Under the pieces are notes generated by a model. That model saw only the letters and a program-made list of their open reading frames with translations, did no database searches and was not told where the DNA came from. From assembly GCA_009746045.1 (NCBI GenBank), contig RPFO01000041.1, forward strand, positions 823,245 to 887,244: a stretch of DNA of 64,000 nt, in the 5' to 3' direction. Source of the stretch: Mesostigma viride (taxonomy: Eukaryota; Streptophyta; Mesostigmatophyceae; Mesostigmatales; Mesostigmataceae). The stretch's first letter is position 1, and the number at the start of each line of letters is the position of its first letter. The position numbers and the translations under genes were made by a program. Positions 1-9,888 of the stretch are shown here, piece after piece.

Positions 1-873
1 ACCCAGTTTCTTGCTGCAGTGGCGGCTAAGTTTCCCCTGGGCAGGGCGGTGGATCATGAGGAGGGTAAACCCGTGGTGTTTTGCGGCGTGCAGTCTACGT
101 TGCAGCGGGATTCGCGTTCTGGCGAATGGGTCATGCACATGCAGGATAGCCGCAACTATGTGGTTGACCTGCTGGCCGACCTCCCGTCCCCGCTGTTGGC
201 AACCCATGGGCCCTCGGTTAAGGGCAAGCTCGGGTGGTTGGCGGACACGGTGGCACCTGATTTGGCAGTGCTCGCTCGCCTGCCCGATGATGTGCTGGAA
301 GGACTAGGGTCCATTCATGTTCGGCGGCAGCTGGCCATGACGCCCGGCATTGTGCTTCGTGGGCTCGATTGCTCACAGCCGGTGCACCTCGAGATAGTGA
401 CGGATGCTAATCTAGAGACGCGCACAGTCAGCCAAGTGCGGGCCCGCATGGGGGCACTGTTCTTTATCAGCAATGAGGGCAGCCTGGCATGTTGTTAGAT
501 TGGTACTCGCGCTTGCACAGCCGCATTGCCACTAGCCCCAACACGGCTGAATGCCGGGGCATTGTTTCAGCTATCTCACATGGCATGTGGCTGCGGTACT
601 TGCTGGGTTGGGTATTTGGCTCGTGTGGGTTCACTCTTCACTGGACTAGCACGGTGCACACTGACTCACAAAGTTGTTTGGCCTTCCTTGACAATCCCTA
701 TGCGCGGTCACAGGACGTTGATTACCTCGTACTCGCTGAGGCGGCCTCCTGCGTCACGCGTCTCCAGCACATCGCGGATGAACTCAATCCCGCGGATGCA
801 CTCACCAAGGAGGCGCGGGAGGCTGCCCCGCAGTACGCAGTGTTGCGCAAGCGCATGACGATGCAACACCCGT
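1..873 (+). pseudogene. R1: 3' end of a Ty1/copia-like pol (RT end and RNase H), frameshifted
   Basis: The frame is open from the window edge and aligns residue for residue with the end of the R3 polyprotein (18529-21585). Shared blocks are KLGWLADTVAPDLAVL against KLNWLACTTSPDLAVL, TDSQSCLAFLDNPYARSQD against TDSQALVDFIENPYARTRD, and NPADALTK near the C-terminus. These are the post-RT connection and the RNase H domain of Ty1/copia elements; RNase H removes the RNA template during reverse transcription. Near 485-500 the reading frame shifts: the first frame stops at 496-498 and the second resumes at about 489. This copy is therefore broken. The 5' part of the element lies outside the window. 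Confidence 0.85.
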
Positions 874-1252
874 GAGCCACACAGGGTTACGGCTCGGGCG
901 CTTTATGAATACAGCCATAACTCACCCTGTGTTGCTAGCATTCACGAATATCATGGTGGTAGTTTTTTTGCTTGTCCTGACCATACCCTAGCCACGTTGG
1001 ACGGTGCCTTGGGCCCGTCGGCGGGTCACTGGTCCTAATAAATGGGTCACCTTTTGTCTGGTGGCATAGTTGTTTTTTTCTCGATACTTATTACATCACT
1101 ATTCATGTGTGATCACAAGGGCGCGGGTCGATACCGTGGTGATTTTGACGGCCTTGAGGCCCCCTTGAGTTCCCTACCTTAGAGGGTTTTGTATGGTCTG
1201 CATTTGATGTAACTATTTTGATAATTAATCAAAGAACAAAAGAGTATGTCGG
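874..1252 (+). other. R1 3' untranslated region with polypurine tract
   Basis: Non-coding sequence between the R1 RNase H stop and its LTR. It is repeated almost identically at about 47506-47838. It ends in a purine-rich stretch (about 1231-1244), a plausible polypurine tract for plus-strand priming. No ORF of note. Confidence 0.7.
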
Positions 1253-1601
1253 AGTTGAGTAACTCTAGAGCCCTAGGATCTGGCTCTGAGTTCCCCATGT
1301 CCGTCCGCACGCCTTCCGCTAGCGTCCGCTAAGCCGCCGGCTATAATCCGGCGGTCCGATGCGGTCGACCGGTCTAAGGGCGGCGCCTAGGGCCGGCGCC
1401 ACCTAGGCCCCAGTCCGGGGCCTTATCCGGGTCGGTACGGACAGCTAGCTTGTCCCACGGTTACGGCTAACCGGATAGGCTTTGCTGGCTATAAGACATA
1501 AACCAGTGGTTGGCCAGCTCCGACAGCAGTTCTCTGTGTTCACCTTATCCCAAGCTCATCGTGACCGACCGCCATAGCTCAGCCGGTCGGGGGCTTTAAC
1601 T
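1253..1601 (+). repeat. R1 3' LTR (349 bp, AGTT...AACT)
   Basis: Begins AGTTGAGTAACTC and ends GGGGCTTTAACT. The same unit recurs complete at 47839-48185 and truncated at 47183-47505. At the latter locus the element is flanked by a 5-bp duplication (GTACC), which fixes the LTR ends as AGTT...AACT rather than the usual TG...CA. The LTR abuts the coding sequence of R2 directly, so R1 probably inserted into R2, and the in-frame stop ending the R2 ORF is supplied by this LTR. Confidence 0.85.
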
Positions 1602-3458
1602 CAAGGGCTCCTGCCCCTGGCACACTTGCACACGCTTAACCGTCCTGGTTACTGCACGTGATAGGTGAGTGGTCCTGAAATTAATCAGTGGGACCTGACC
1701 AGCCCCTTCCTTAGTCAGGAGAGAGGACGTGATCACTACTCCATCCTGGCATAGGAAATTCTGCCCCAGAAGGGCAAGTCCCTGATAGCCCTCCAAGACA
1801 CAAAAAGCAGTGTCCTGTCCAAGGATGGGAATAGATACCTCACCTAGGACCTTCACGTGTACCCCGCCACTGAAGTCAGACACAAACTGATAGCTGGGCT
1901 CAGTCATGCTGTACCCTGCTGCAGCTCTGGTCCCAATGATGGAAACCTGAGAATTAGTGTCTACCTCTAAGGCAGTGTCCAGCCCCAGATTGCCATGCCA
2001 CCTGAGCTTGGCTACCTTGGGCTGCTTCTTGGCTCTTTGCAGAGCCCCAATCAATCCAGCCAAACTAGTCCCCCTGGGCTTGGTTAGAGCCTTGGGCTTG
2101 ACAGTTGACTCCCCAGCTGTTGACCTTGCAGCCTGTTCAACAAGTACCTCTGCAACCTGGCCAGGGCTGACAGATTCCCCTGCAACAGATGTGGTCGTTG
2201 CGTCAGTGATGTCACTTGGGACCTGAAAATCCTGCAGATCCTGTGAGCCTTGTACCTGACTGCCCTCATTCATCAGGTTAGGCTTGACATATGACCAACT
2301 CAGCCGGTGTACATGCTTTGGTTCGTCCTCCATGCTGACCAAGCATGTGTGGCTAGCTTCATCAACCTGGGTAACCACCCCAGGACTCCAGCTACCACGT
2401 TTGCCATACAGGCTCGGTTCCTTCCAAGCTAACACCCTCTGACCCACTGTTGGCTCCAGCATCTTCCAACCCCGGTCCTTCTCCCTCAGCTTGGCAAAGG
2501 TGACATGTGCAGCATGTTTCCAGCCCTCCAACACATGTGGTGGGCACAGGCCATGATATAGACCCATTGGGCTGACAGCAACTCCATCATAGTAGAAATT
2601 GACCCTGCTGTTCAGCTGCTGCTCCACGTTCCTCAACCATGCACTCCTGACAAGTGCAGGTGCAGACAAGGGTACCCAGTCTTCAGAGATGATCAATTTC
2701 TTGACCTCCTGGATTGCCCTCTCGATAGCACCCTGCTGCCCATGAGCCTCCCTAGGTGTAACCAGCAACTCAGGAAGGGTGGGATCACCCTTGAGATGCT
2801 GAAACTGCATGTCCACCTGGATCCTTGTGGTAGGAAACTTGGCTCTTCCATTCTGCAGGGCAGCCAGCAAGTACCTGTTCTTCATAGAAGGTAAATGCTC
2901 TAGCACCTTGTACTTTGTGTACCTGTCCACGCACACCAACAGTTGCATGCCCCTGATGTGTTGGATATCACATTGCAGATCACCAATGCCCTGAGGTAGA
3001 GCTTTGGCATGTGATTTCCTGGGCTTGTTGGAGGACAACTGGCACTTACACCGTGAGGCAGCTTGCTGGCACGCCTTGAGAAGGGGTGCCCTGCCCATAC
3101 GGAAGGCAAAGTTGTTTGACAGAGAAGTGGCATGCCCAAACATGTTGTGGATTCGGGCACCCAACTCCTGGTACACGGAGGAAGCAGTCCCTGGCACAGT
3201 CAGGACTGTGCTGTCAGGTTGTCCAGCATCACCATGCTGACTTCCATCCTGTTCTGACTCAGAGCCTGAGTCACCCTGCTCATGCCCAACACCTGGACCG
3301 CCAGCAGGGACCACATGCATACCACCAGAGGCCTTCACACCCCTCTGTGGTTGTGCATTGGTTTCTCTCAAAATGAGAGGTCCACCCTCGTGCCCAGCAC
3401 GAGGATGCATGGGGTCAGACATTCTTACAGCTGCACCAGCTGTCAAGGACGTCTTCAT
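1596..3458 (-). pseudogene. R2: integrase followed by aspartic-protease-like domain, truncated
   Basis: 620 residues. Residues 104-139 form an HHCC-type zinc-binding region (H104, H109, C130, then C137/C139). The likely DDE catalytic residues are D164, D216 and E246 (in GAIERAIQE). A basic C-terminal integrase domain follows to about 390. Residues about 495-575 form a retropepsin-like domain: VDTNSQVSII at D500 and the closing signature ALLGQNFL near 561-570. The order integrase then protease is opposite to normal Ty1/copia. The canonical active-site glycine (DTG or DSG) is Asn here. RT and RNase H are missing because the frame ends at the junction with the R1 LTR. In frame with the upstream Gag, separated by one UGA. 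Confidence 0.75.
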
Positions 3459-3599
3459 AGGAACCTGTACCTCTCCAGGTGACCTGGGGCCATCCTGAAC
3501 CTGGAGATCACCCTCTTGTTGCCCAGATATAAAATCTGCATTGGAGCACCTGGCCTCCCCTTTGGGTGAATTAAGGTGTGTAGGGGTTGCCTCAGACAG

Positions 3600-3602
3600 T
3601 CA
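3600..3602 (-). promoter_or_regulatory. Candidate Gag-Pol stop-codon readthrough site (UGA CUG)
   Basis: The Gag ORF ends in TGA followed by CTG. Downstream the same frame is open for 47 codons to the ATG at 3458 and then through the whole integrase-protease ORF. A single stop between two otherwise fused ORFs is the arrangement used by retroelements that make Gag-Pol by readthrough. A simple nonsense mutation or an internal start at 3458 are the alternatives. Confidence 0.4.
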
Positions 3603-4718
3603 CTGCTCCTTGTTGTCTTCTTGTTGACTGCCCTTTGAAGGCTGGCCTGCCTGGGACTTGTTCTTGTTGTTGTTTTTGTTGTTGTTGTTCTTGTTGCTGC
3701 CCTGGCCCTGGGTCTTCTTGAAGCTGGGACACTCCTTCTTGATGTGCCCCCACCCCTTGCACAGGTAGCACTGGATCTTTGACTTGCCCTGGCCACCTCC
3801 CCCGTTGTCAGACGCGTTACCCGGCTTGGGCTTGCCACCCACCCTCCTGGACACCGACTTGGCATGTGATTGCCCGTCAGGGTCGGGTGAATGGTTGGCC
3901 TTCCGCTTGTTATGGTTGCCCCCACGCCCTCCTTGGCTTCTTTCAGCCTCAGACGCCCTGGAGCCCCCCTGGGCACGCCCACCTGCATGGGTAGCCTTCA
4001 CAGCTGGCACTCCACCCTCAAACAGCTCCTCTGCCTCGAGTGCCTGTTTGATGATGACCTTATAGGCCTTCAGGGTAGAGTGTGGGGCACACATGACCTT
4101 TAAAGAGCCACGTGTTGCCTTGTCCAGCCCAGAAACCTTCAGCCAGTTAGTCAGGGCTATGTTGTCAGCTACATTAAAGCCATGAGCCCTGCCCTCCTCA
4201 ACCATTTTACAATAGTTGAGAAAATTCTGGATGAGGTCTCCTTTAACCTCCCACCCTTGGTATTTATCCTGCCAATGGATCCCCACTTTCTTCCGTTGAT
4301 CCTCTAGCAGCTCCCTCAGCTCTGCCACGTAGACTGCCCAGGCCTTGTTGGCCTTCTTGCACTCTCTAGTGAGGTCTTTAATCTGATCTGTGCACTTGCC
4401 AAAAGTCTGGCTGCCTATCCAGATCTGATAATAGTTTGTACCACCGTACAAACTTGGAAACCCCTCTAGTCCTTCCACAAACTCCTCTGCCTGCTTTGGC
4501 TTAGAGTCTGAAGTGACAGGTTGCAGCTGATTGACAATAAGGAGACCCTGTGTGGTGAGATCATATCCAGAGACAGCATGTGTATTATTATTGACAGATA
4601 GGTACATTGGTAATCTCGCCGGTAACCCCCACGTCATCTACGTGAGCGGTCCCACTACCTGCACCTCCATTATTACCACTGGCTGGGGCACCCTTGCTAC
4701 GGCGCCCGTCCGCCATGA
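3600..4718 (-). pseudogene. R2 Gag-like protein with one zinc knuckle
   Basis: The undisturbed ORF is 4637-3600 (345 aa). It has a helical N-terminal two thirds, a basic Gly/Asn-rich linker and one CCHC knuckle (CYLCKGWGHIKKEC, about residues 289-302), typical of nucleocapsid. A better start may be the ATG at 4718 (MADGRRSKG...): its frame stops just before the 4637 frame becomes informative, suggesting one indel near 4610. Gag would form the particle and bind the element RNA. The gene is followed in frame by integrase-protease after a single UGA. Confidence 0.75.
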
Positions 4719-4882
4719 TGTACTACAAGCTGTCTTAGCAAACACCTGAGTAAAGCAGCAAAAGAAAGTATGTACAAAACTGTCGACTATTGCCGCCTGC
4801 ACCGGTGTCGCCGCCGCCCCCGCGAAACGCCGTTGAAAAGTCGACTAAACGCCGACGAGCACTGGAAAAATGGCCGACGTTT

Positions 4883-5632
4883 TTAGTAGTCAAGGCCCCG
4901 AAAATCACAGTACTCATATGCAAACTCGGGATCCTCCATGTCTGGCGTGTGAGCCGGACCCGCACCGGTATGGATCAAAACCGGTGTATTCGCCGGGTTT
5001 TGCGTCGGGTCAAAAATCGCAATGCGCCGACGCGCGACGAGGCGAAGAGGATGCGTAAAGATGGAAAGAAGCTCCCAGCCCGCTGGGATCCACTCACGCA
5101 AAGCCGAGAGAAATGTCACCAGGTTTAAAAGGACCTGGCGCTCGCGAGTGCGAACGCCGCGAGTGAGCAGCGAAAGCAACACGAGGTCTTGAAACAAATT
5201 TGTAGTGACCACCGGCGCGCCCCCCGTGCGCGTCGAGGCCCAGTTTTGTAAGTTGCGCTGATACCCGGTGAGTGATGAAATGGCGTTATCCACCTCCTCA
5301 ATGGCGGTGGTGACCTCGTTCACCGAACGCAGGCCTCCGCGGACCTGGACCGTAAAAGCCGAAAGAATATTTCGGATTTGGTCTAATGGACCACGAATCG
5401 CCGGCACCAGCTGCGGCAGGCGGGGGTCTTCGGGAAAATCTCCCAGCAACGGGAGCGCTGCTCGCTGTCGACGATGCAATTCGTCGAGAGAAATCGTGAC
5501 CTCGTCAAGGAGAGCTTGCCACGATGGAGCAGCCGGCCTTGGCTCACGCGGACGTGGAGCCGGTAATGGATCTGCCGGCGGAGCAGCTACTTCCTCATCG
5601 GTAGGAATGCGGAAGTCTTCGGAATTCGGCAT
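4883..5632 (-). CDS. Unidentified 249-aa ORF
   Basis: I do not recognise this protein. It starts MPNSEDFRIPTDEE, has a Pro/Arg-rich segment (about residues 15-40), then a largely helical leucine-rich body (about 40-190), and ends in an acidic aromatic tail (EDPEFAYEYCDFRGLDY). It has no zinc finger, transmembrane segment or catalytic motif that I can name. It lies just upstream of R2 Gag in the same orientation, so it may be an extra R2 ORF, a separate captured gene or a remnant of another mobile element. An undisturbed frame of this length in a window full of broken ORFs is itself mild evidence for coding. Confidence 0.4.
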   Translation of the reverse strand: MPNSEDFRIPTDEEVAAPPADPLPAPRPREPRPAAPSWQALLDEVTISLDELHRRQRAALPLLGDFPEDPRLPQLVPAIRGPLDQIRNILSAFTVQVRGGLRSVNEVTTAIEEVDNAISSLTGYQRNLQNWASTRTGGAPVVTTNLFQDLVLLSLLTRGVRTRERQVLLNLVTFLSALREWIPAGWELLSIFTHPLRLVARRRIAIFDPTQNPANTPVLIHTGAGPAHTPDMEDPEFAYEYCDFRGLDY

Positions 5633-5950
5633 GATCGTGAAAAGGCGAGTAATACGAGTTGCGAGAGGGTTGCACAGAATTCCGCCATGGTTCTTGCAGG
5701 AATGTTGCCTTTATTATGAATAAGGAACACAGACGTAAGTCACGTCACTTCCAAGACTGCACGCAGCACAGGCGACAGGGTCGCAGTGCCAAGAGAACGT
5801 GCACGCAAGAACTAGCGTCCCGGTGCTACCAAGTCACACATATAGGTTGCTAGGGACGCGTCCAAGTATTCAGCTGCACTGTCACAGCTGAACTGTCAAT
5901 CAATTGATTACACAGACTCTGGCACGTCTTTGGCGCGCAGATCTATCAAT

Positions 5951-6362
5951 TCGGATTTCTTTGAAAAGAGTTTCTCGAAGTGAGGCGGGGAATAAGGCCG
6001 CTCACGGGAGCCGCCTGGATGGTCGGCTGAACCGGGCGGGTTTGGCAGATGTAACCGGATTTGGCTAATGGCTGGCGACCTGGAATTGTTAGTAGGGGCA
6101 GTGGCCCTATTGTGCTACAATCTCGAAACAATCTTATGCTTAAAGTTTGACAGGGCCGGGTTTGTTGAACCGGTTTGTTGAATGATAATTAGAACCTTTC
6201 GGAAAGGGTATTTGATTGGTTGTTGTTTTTGTGGTACGGTAGGTGTCGCTACATTCTCAGGTTGGCGTGTTAAGTTAAGCTCGGTTGCTGATGTCAGCCC
6301 CGTGCTAGGGCAGTTTGACTACTTTGGCGGCGTAGTGACATTGTTGTGGTCTTTTTTCTTGT
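5951..6362 (+). repeat. S1 repeat A1
   Basis: 412-bp copy starting TCGGATTTCTTTGAA. Essentially identical to A2 at 7372-7783. Confidence 0.9.
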
Positions 6363-7303
6363 AAACGTTGGCTGAGCGCCGACGGCTGAGGCTATGGCGG
6401 TACAAGAAGTGCCTCACCAGCCTTGCGCTCAGCATGGGTGCGGGGCTAAAATTTGTTAACCGAATTTCCGGCATCCATGATCCCTGGCTGCTTAAGGCGG
6501 TTCGGATTCATGGCTGCCACTGGCCCGGAATTAATGTCCGGGTGATCGGGGTTTAAATGCGAAGCGGGGGCTGATGCATTATTTAATGGCTGGTTTGTTT
6601 GAAAGAAACGGCCAGCTGGCCGGGTTGGGCAAGGGCTAGCTTGCTTGATGGTTCCGTACCTGGGGATGCTTGCGCCTCGGGTTGGGCTGTCGGCAGGCTG
6701 GCCTGCCTTTAAGTTGTCTCGTACCTGGAAATGCTTACATTCCGGGTTGGGCTTGGCTTGAGGGCCGCCGCGGCTCGGGGGGGTCAAAAATTTAAGTCAC
6801 CGTTGTGGGACACGGAGCCTCGGCGCAGGAGGCAAGGGCTGAAAACCAACTTGATTTCGTATTCAGTGGTATTTCCACTTTTTTGTACGGAAGGAGTGTT
6901 TATGTGCTTGGCACTAGGTTGGTTGCTCTTCAAAAAAGTTGTAAACTGGGCGTCGGCTGGAATCAGCGGTGCCAGTCAGCAGCTTTTGCTTTGACTTTGT
7001 GTTCCGCCACAGCACCCCTTAGCGGACCAGAGAAGAGGTCAGGAACGAGGTCAGCGGGGGCCCCCGAGTGGGGTAAAAAATGCGAGCTGTGTCGATCGAC
7101 AGTGCATGAATTTTTGTGCATTCACAGTCGCTGGGAATTAAATCTGTTTTCTGGTAACGGAGAGCGCCCATCGCGACAGGACAGCTTTTGACGGGAAAGG
7201 AAATGGTGCTTCTTTAGCGGACCGGAGGGCCAGGAAGGGGAGGTTGGGTAATCGCGAGCCATGCCTAAGGAGTTCTTAATAGCGGTTCTGTAACCGCTAC
7301 CTG

Positions 7304-7371
7304 TCTGTATGCATCTACTTATTGTTTTAACAAAGATGCTGGTGACTATGGTGAGCAAACGGGTGTATGAA
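7304..7371 (+). repeat. S1 repeat B1
   Basis: 68 bp, identical to B2 (7814-7881), directly abutting A2. It contains ACTTATTGTTTTAA, also present in the B repeats of S2. Confidence 0.85.
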
Positions 7372-7783
7372 TCGGATTTCTTTGAAAAGAGTTTCTCGAA
7401 GTGAGGCGGGGAATAAGGCCGCTCACGGGAGCCGCCTGGATGGTCGGCCGAACCGGGCGGGTTTGGCAGATGTAACCGGATTTGGCTAATGGCTGGCGAC
7501 CTGGAATTGTTAGTAGGGGCAGTGGCCCTATTGTGCTACAATCTCGAAACAATCTTATGCTTAAAGTTTGACAGGGCCGGGTTTGTTGAACCGGTTTGTT
7601 GAATGATAATTAGAACCTTTCGGAAAGGGTATTTGATTGGTTGTTGTTTTTGTGGTACGGTAGGTGTCGCTACATTCTCAGGTTGGCGTGTTAAGTTAAG
7701 CTCGGTTGCTGATGTCAGCCCCGTGCTAGGGCAGTTTGACTACTTTGGCGGCGTAGTGACATTGTTGTGGTCTTTTTTCTTGT
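7372..7783 (+). repeat. S1 repeat A2
   Basis: Second 412-bp A copy, followed directly by the C-rich junction. Confidence 0.9.
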
Positions 7784-7813
7784 CCCACCCACCCACCCTC
7801 TTTGGTGGCCTGG
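7784..7813 (+). other. S1 A2/B2 junction with C-rich, G4-capable motif
   Basis: Starts CCCACCCACCCACCCT. Four C-triplets in a row would let the opposite strand form a G-quadruplex. The same motif in the same orientation is at the A2/B2 junctions of S2 (44995) and D1 (32124-32139, minus sense). Confidence 0.8.
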
Positions 7814-7882
7814 TCTGTATGCATCTACTTATTGTTTTAACAAAGATGCTGGTGACTATGGTGAGCAAACGGGTGTATGAAT
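7814..7882 (+). repeat. S1 repeat B2
   Basis: Copy of B1 that forms the right end of S1. Confidence 0.85.
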
Positions 7883-7894
7883 GTCCATACGGCT

Positions 7895-8385
7895 AGTTGC
7901 AATCTGTTGCATGACCGAAATGCGTGTATAAACTGGTGCATGCATAATGGAATGTAAATCTGTGAAACAATACTCACAATTGCTGCACACAGCTTGTGTG
8001 CATGACCATGGTGGCAGTATAGCCAAGTTGATGCATTATAATTAGTGGTCACACTGACTGTCGGTCAGGCTGTTGAAGTCATGCCAAGGATTGATGAGAT
8101 AAAACACCCCTTCAGCGGGAAGAAAAATACGGCAATATTCCCTGCTAATGGATATTTGTAAATGGTTCTAGAAGCGTCTAGAAGCATTGTGCAACGCTGG
8201 CGTAACGCTAGTTCAGTGTGCCTCTTGGAAATCGCTAATGCACATGAAATGTGATTGGTGCAATGTCGATAAGGCCTATCCGTCGCAATCTTGGGGTTGC
8301 AAACATGACTTGTAAACATATAAATTGATAATAAACCCAGGCACCTAGTGCCGCATTCTTGCAAACATCATTCTCAATCTCAACT
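7895..8385 (+). repeat. R3 5' LTR (491 bp)
   Basis: Begins AGTTGCAATC and ends CTCAACT, the same AGTT...AACT termini as R1. Contains TATAAATT near 8319 and AATAAA near 8331, plausible TATA box and polyadenylation signals. Aligns with 21803-22291 apart from a few indels. Confidence 0.9.
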
Positions 8386-8408
8386 CGTACTCAAAGCTGC
8401 TATTTACA

Positions 8409-9365
8409 ATGGCTCGCGGCTCGCGTTCCGACACGGACGCGATTCAGTTGACTGGCGATGGTGCCGATGCTTACAAGGAGCTGCGACAGCACGAACTGGT
8501 GGTTCGCATGCTGCCAGAGCCGTTGGCCGACAAGGCTACGGACAAGGAAAACCGTGACTTTGTCTGGGCAATCAAGGCCTGGGAGGAGAAAGTCCGCACG
8601 GTAGTGAAGACTTCCGCGCAGATTTTTCGGATCTTGCGGGGGGCTCCACTGGCCAGCAAAGGGCCGCAGGCGGTGCGGGACCTGATTCGGATCGCCCAGG
8701 AGAAGGCATGGGACTGGAATCAGTTCCTTGAGCGGCTCACTGAGCTTCTCGCGCCGACAGGGCTGGTGAAGTCCATCAAGGACGTCATGCAGATTCTGAC
8801 GTTTGAAGTGTCAGGTGACACTGCCAAGGCCACGCTGGCCTTCGAGCGGATGCTAGAAGAAACCAATCTAAAATTTGCTGATGATTTTTCGGTGGTCCTG
8901 TTCTTGGGCAAGGCCCTTGGCAGCGGTGCTATGTCAGAAAGCACCGTGCAGAGTCTGGCGTCCGTCCTGACCAAGGAGAAGCTGGCAAGCAAGGCTGCTG
9001 CTTTCACCTGCATCCGCGAGATCATGGCGCTCGGTGGCGCTGCTCAGGAGCTGGCCGGCAAGGGTGCCGTGAAGCCGACGCCAGCAGTCAATGCCGATGG
9101 CCCTGCCATCAGGGCCGTTTTTGGCGCCGGTGACGGGCGCCTGAAGTGTCCTCGCTGCCAGGGGACTGGTCACACCCGCGAGACCTGCAAGGCCAACAAG
9201 GCTTTCCCGTTGGGGACGAACCTGTGTGGCAAGTGCCACAAGCCAGGGCACAAGGCCCGGTTTTGCAAGTCGCGGACTGCTGCCAACCAGGCGGACAATG
9301 TTGGCAAGGCTGGGCCTATTAGGCGCCAGCGGTTCACGTGGGTGCGCAATGCTCAGGAAAACTGA
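8409..9365 (+). CDS. R3 Gag with two CCHC zinc knuckles
   Basis: 318 aa starting MARGSRSDTD. The N-terminal 240 residues are helical, as in copia Gag. Two knuckles follow: CPRCQGTGHTRETC (about 246-259) and CGKCHKPGHKARFC (about 274-287), which would bind element RNA during packaging. The pol frame overlaps the end of Gag (open by 9338) in the -1 frame relative to Gag, so Pol may be made by -1 frameshifting. No perfect slippery heptamer is visible; GGAAAAC just before the Gag stop is the nearest candidate. The ORF is intact. Confidence 0.85.
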   Translation: MARGSRSDTDAIQLTGDGADAYKELRQHELVVRMLPEPLADKATDKENRDFVWAIKAWEEKVRTVVKTSAQIFRILRGAPLASKGPQAVRDLIRIAQEKAWDWNQFLERLTELLAPTGLVKSIKDVMQILTFEVSGDTAKATLAFERMLEETNLKFADDFSVVLFLGKALGSGAMSESTVQSLASVLTKEKLASKAAAFTCIREIMALGGAAQELAGKGAVKPTPAVNADGPAIRAVFGAGDGRLKCPRCQGTGHTRETCKANKAFPLGTNLCGKCHKPGHKARFCKSRTAANQADNVGKAGPIRRQRFTWVRNAQEN

Positions 9366-9856
9366 AGGCCCCAGGGCAGGACAGCGCTATGGAGCATAGG
9401 AGGCTCCTGGCAGTAGACGATGTAGGCAGTTTTATGGCCGATGCTGCGGATGTTAAGGCAATATCAAACTTGATCAATACAGATCCAATTTTCAAGTATG
9501 CCTGTGCGTCTCGGTTTCACATCTTCTTTGGCCATGGAACAAACGCTTACAAGTTTGCTAGGGCTTTTGGTGGGGCGCCAATGCTGGAAGCATGTCGTGA
9601 GTGTTACGAAAATTGTCCACAATGTCAATCGTCGGGCCCCAAGCCTCCTCGCCACCATGTAAAGCATCCACCTGCGAGAAAGGGGGAAATCGTAGGTGAT
9701 GTGCTGTTCTGGGCACACATGCCATACTTTATTGCAATAGATAGATATGCTCACAACGTAGCTGTAGTTCCTTTGCGTCATATGGAAGCCGCCGACCTGG
9801 CAGAAGCCATTGATGTCTCTTCGCCCTTTTTCTCACCACTCGAGTCAATACAGATG
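9338..9856 (+). pseudogene. R3 integrase, N-terminal part (interrupted by T1)
   Basis: Contains the zinc-binding region (H61 and H66 in FHIFFGH, C86, then C93 or C96) and the first catalytic Asp, D121 in GDVLFW, aligned with D164 of R2. The frame runs to the ATG at 9854-9856. T1 begins at 9857 and adds a short foreign tail ending at 9901. The natural continuation is at 18529. The nominal start at 9338 is GTG, so the frame probably enters from Gag by frameshift. Confidence 0.85.
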
Positions 9857-9888
9857 CCCTGCCAGCCGTTAAGAATGTACTCCAGCAC
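9857..9888 (+). repeat. T1 left terminal inverted repeat
   Basis: 32 bp, 30 of them matching the inverse of 18497-18528. Contains TTAAGAATGTACTCCAGCAC. Confidence 0.9.

Larger units (their letters stand above)
5951..7882 (+). mobile_element. S1: non-autonomous split-direct-repeat (DIRS/PAT-type) element
   Basis: The order is A1 (5951-6362), internal region (6363-7303), B1 (7304-7371), A2 (7372-7783), 30-bp junction (7784-7813), B2 (7814-7882). A1 and A2 are both 412 bp and differ at about one site. B1 and B2 are identical over 68 bp. This is the split direct repeat layout of PAT/Ngaro-type tyrosine-recombinase retrotransposons, not a pair of LTRs. The internal 0.94 kb has no convincing ORF, so the element would need enzymes in trans. 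No target duplication is apparent, as expected for this class. The near-identity of the repeats suggests recent movement. Confidence 0.75.

Noticed and set aside
1570-1601. A tRNA gene
   Set aside because: Only an A-box-like stretch is present; no anticodon arm, T arm or B-box follows in either copy.
4883-5632. A viral structural gene
   Set aside because: Composition alone suggested it briefly, but no motif or family signature supports it; left as unidentified.
5951-7882. S1 as an LTR retrotransposon or solo LTR pair
   Set aside because: The repeats are split as A1...B1-A2-B2 with equal A and equal B lengths, which LTRs do not produce; there are no TG...CA ends and no target duplication.
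7895-7900. R3 LTR boundary at TTGC with duplication GCTAG
   Set aside because: An alternative 5-bp duplication CGGCT places the ends at AGTT...AACT, matching R1. Because CGGCTAG is shared at both flanks, both readings fit locally, but only the second is consistent with the related family.
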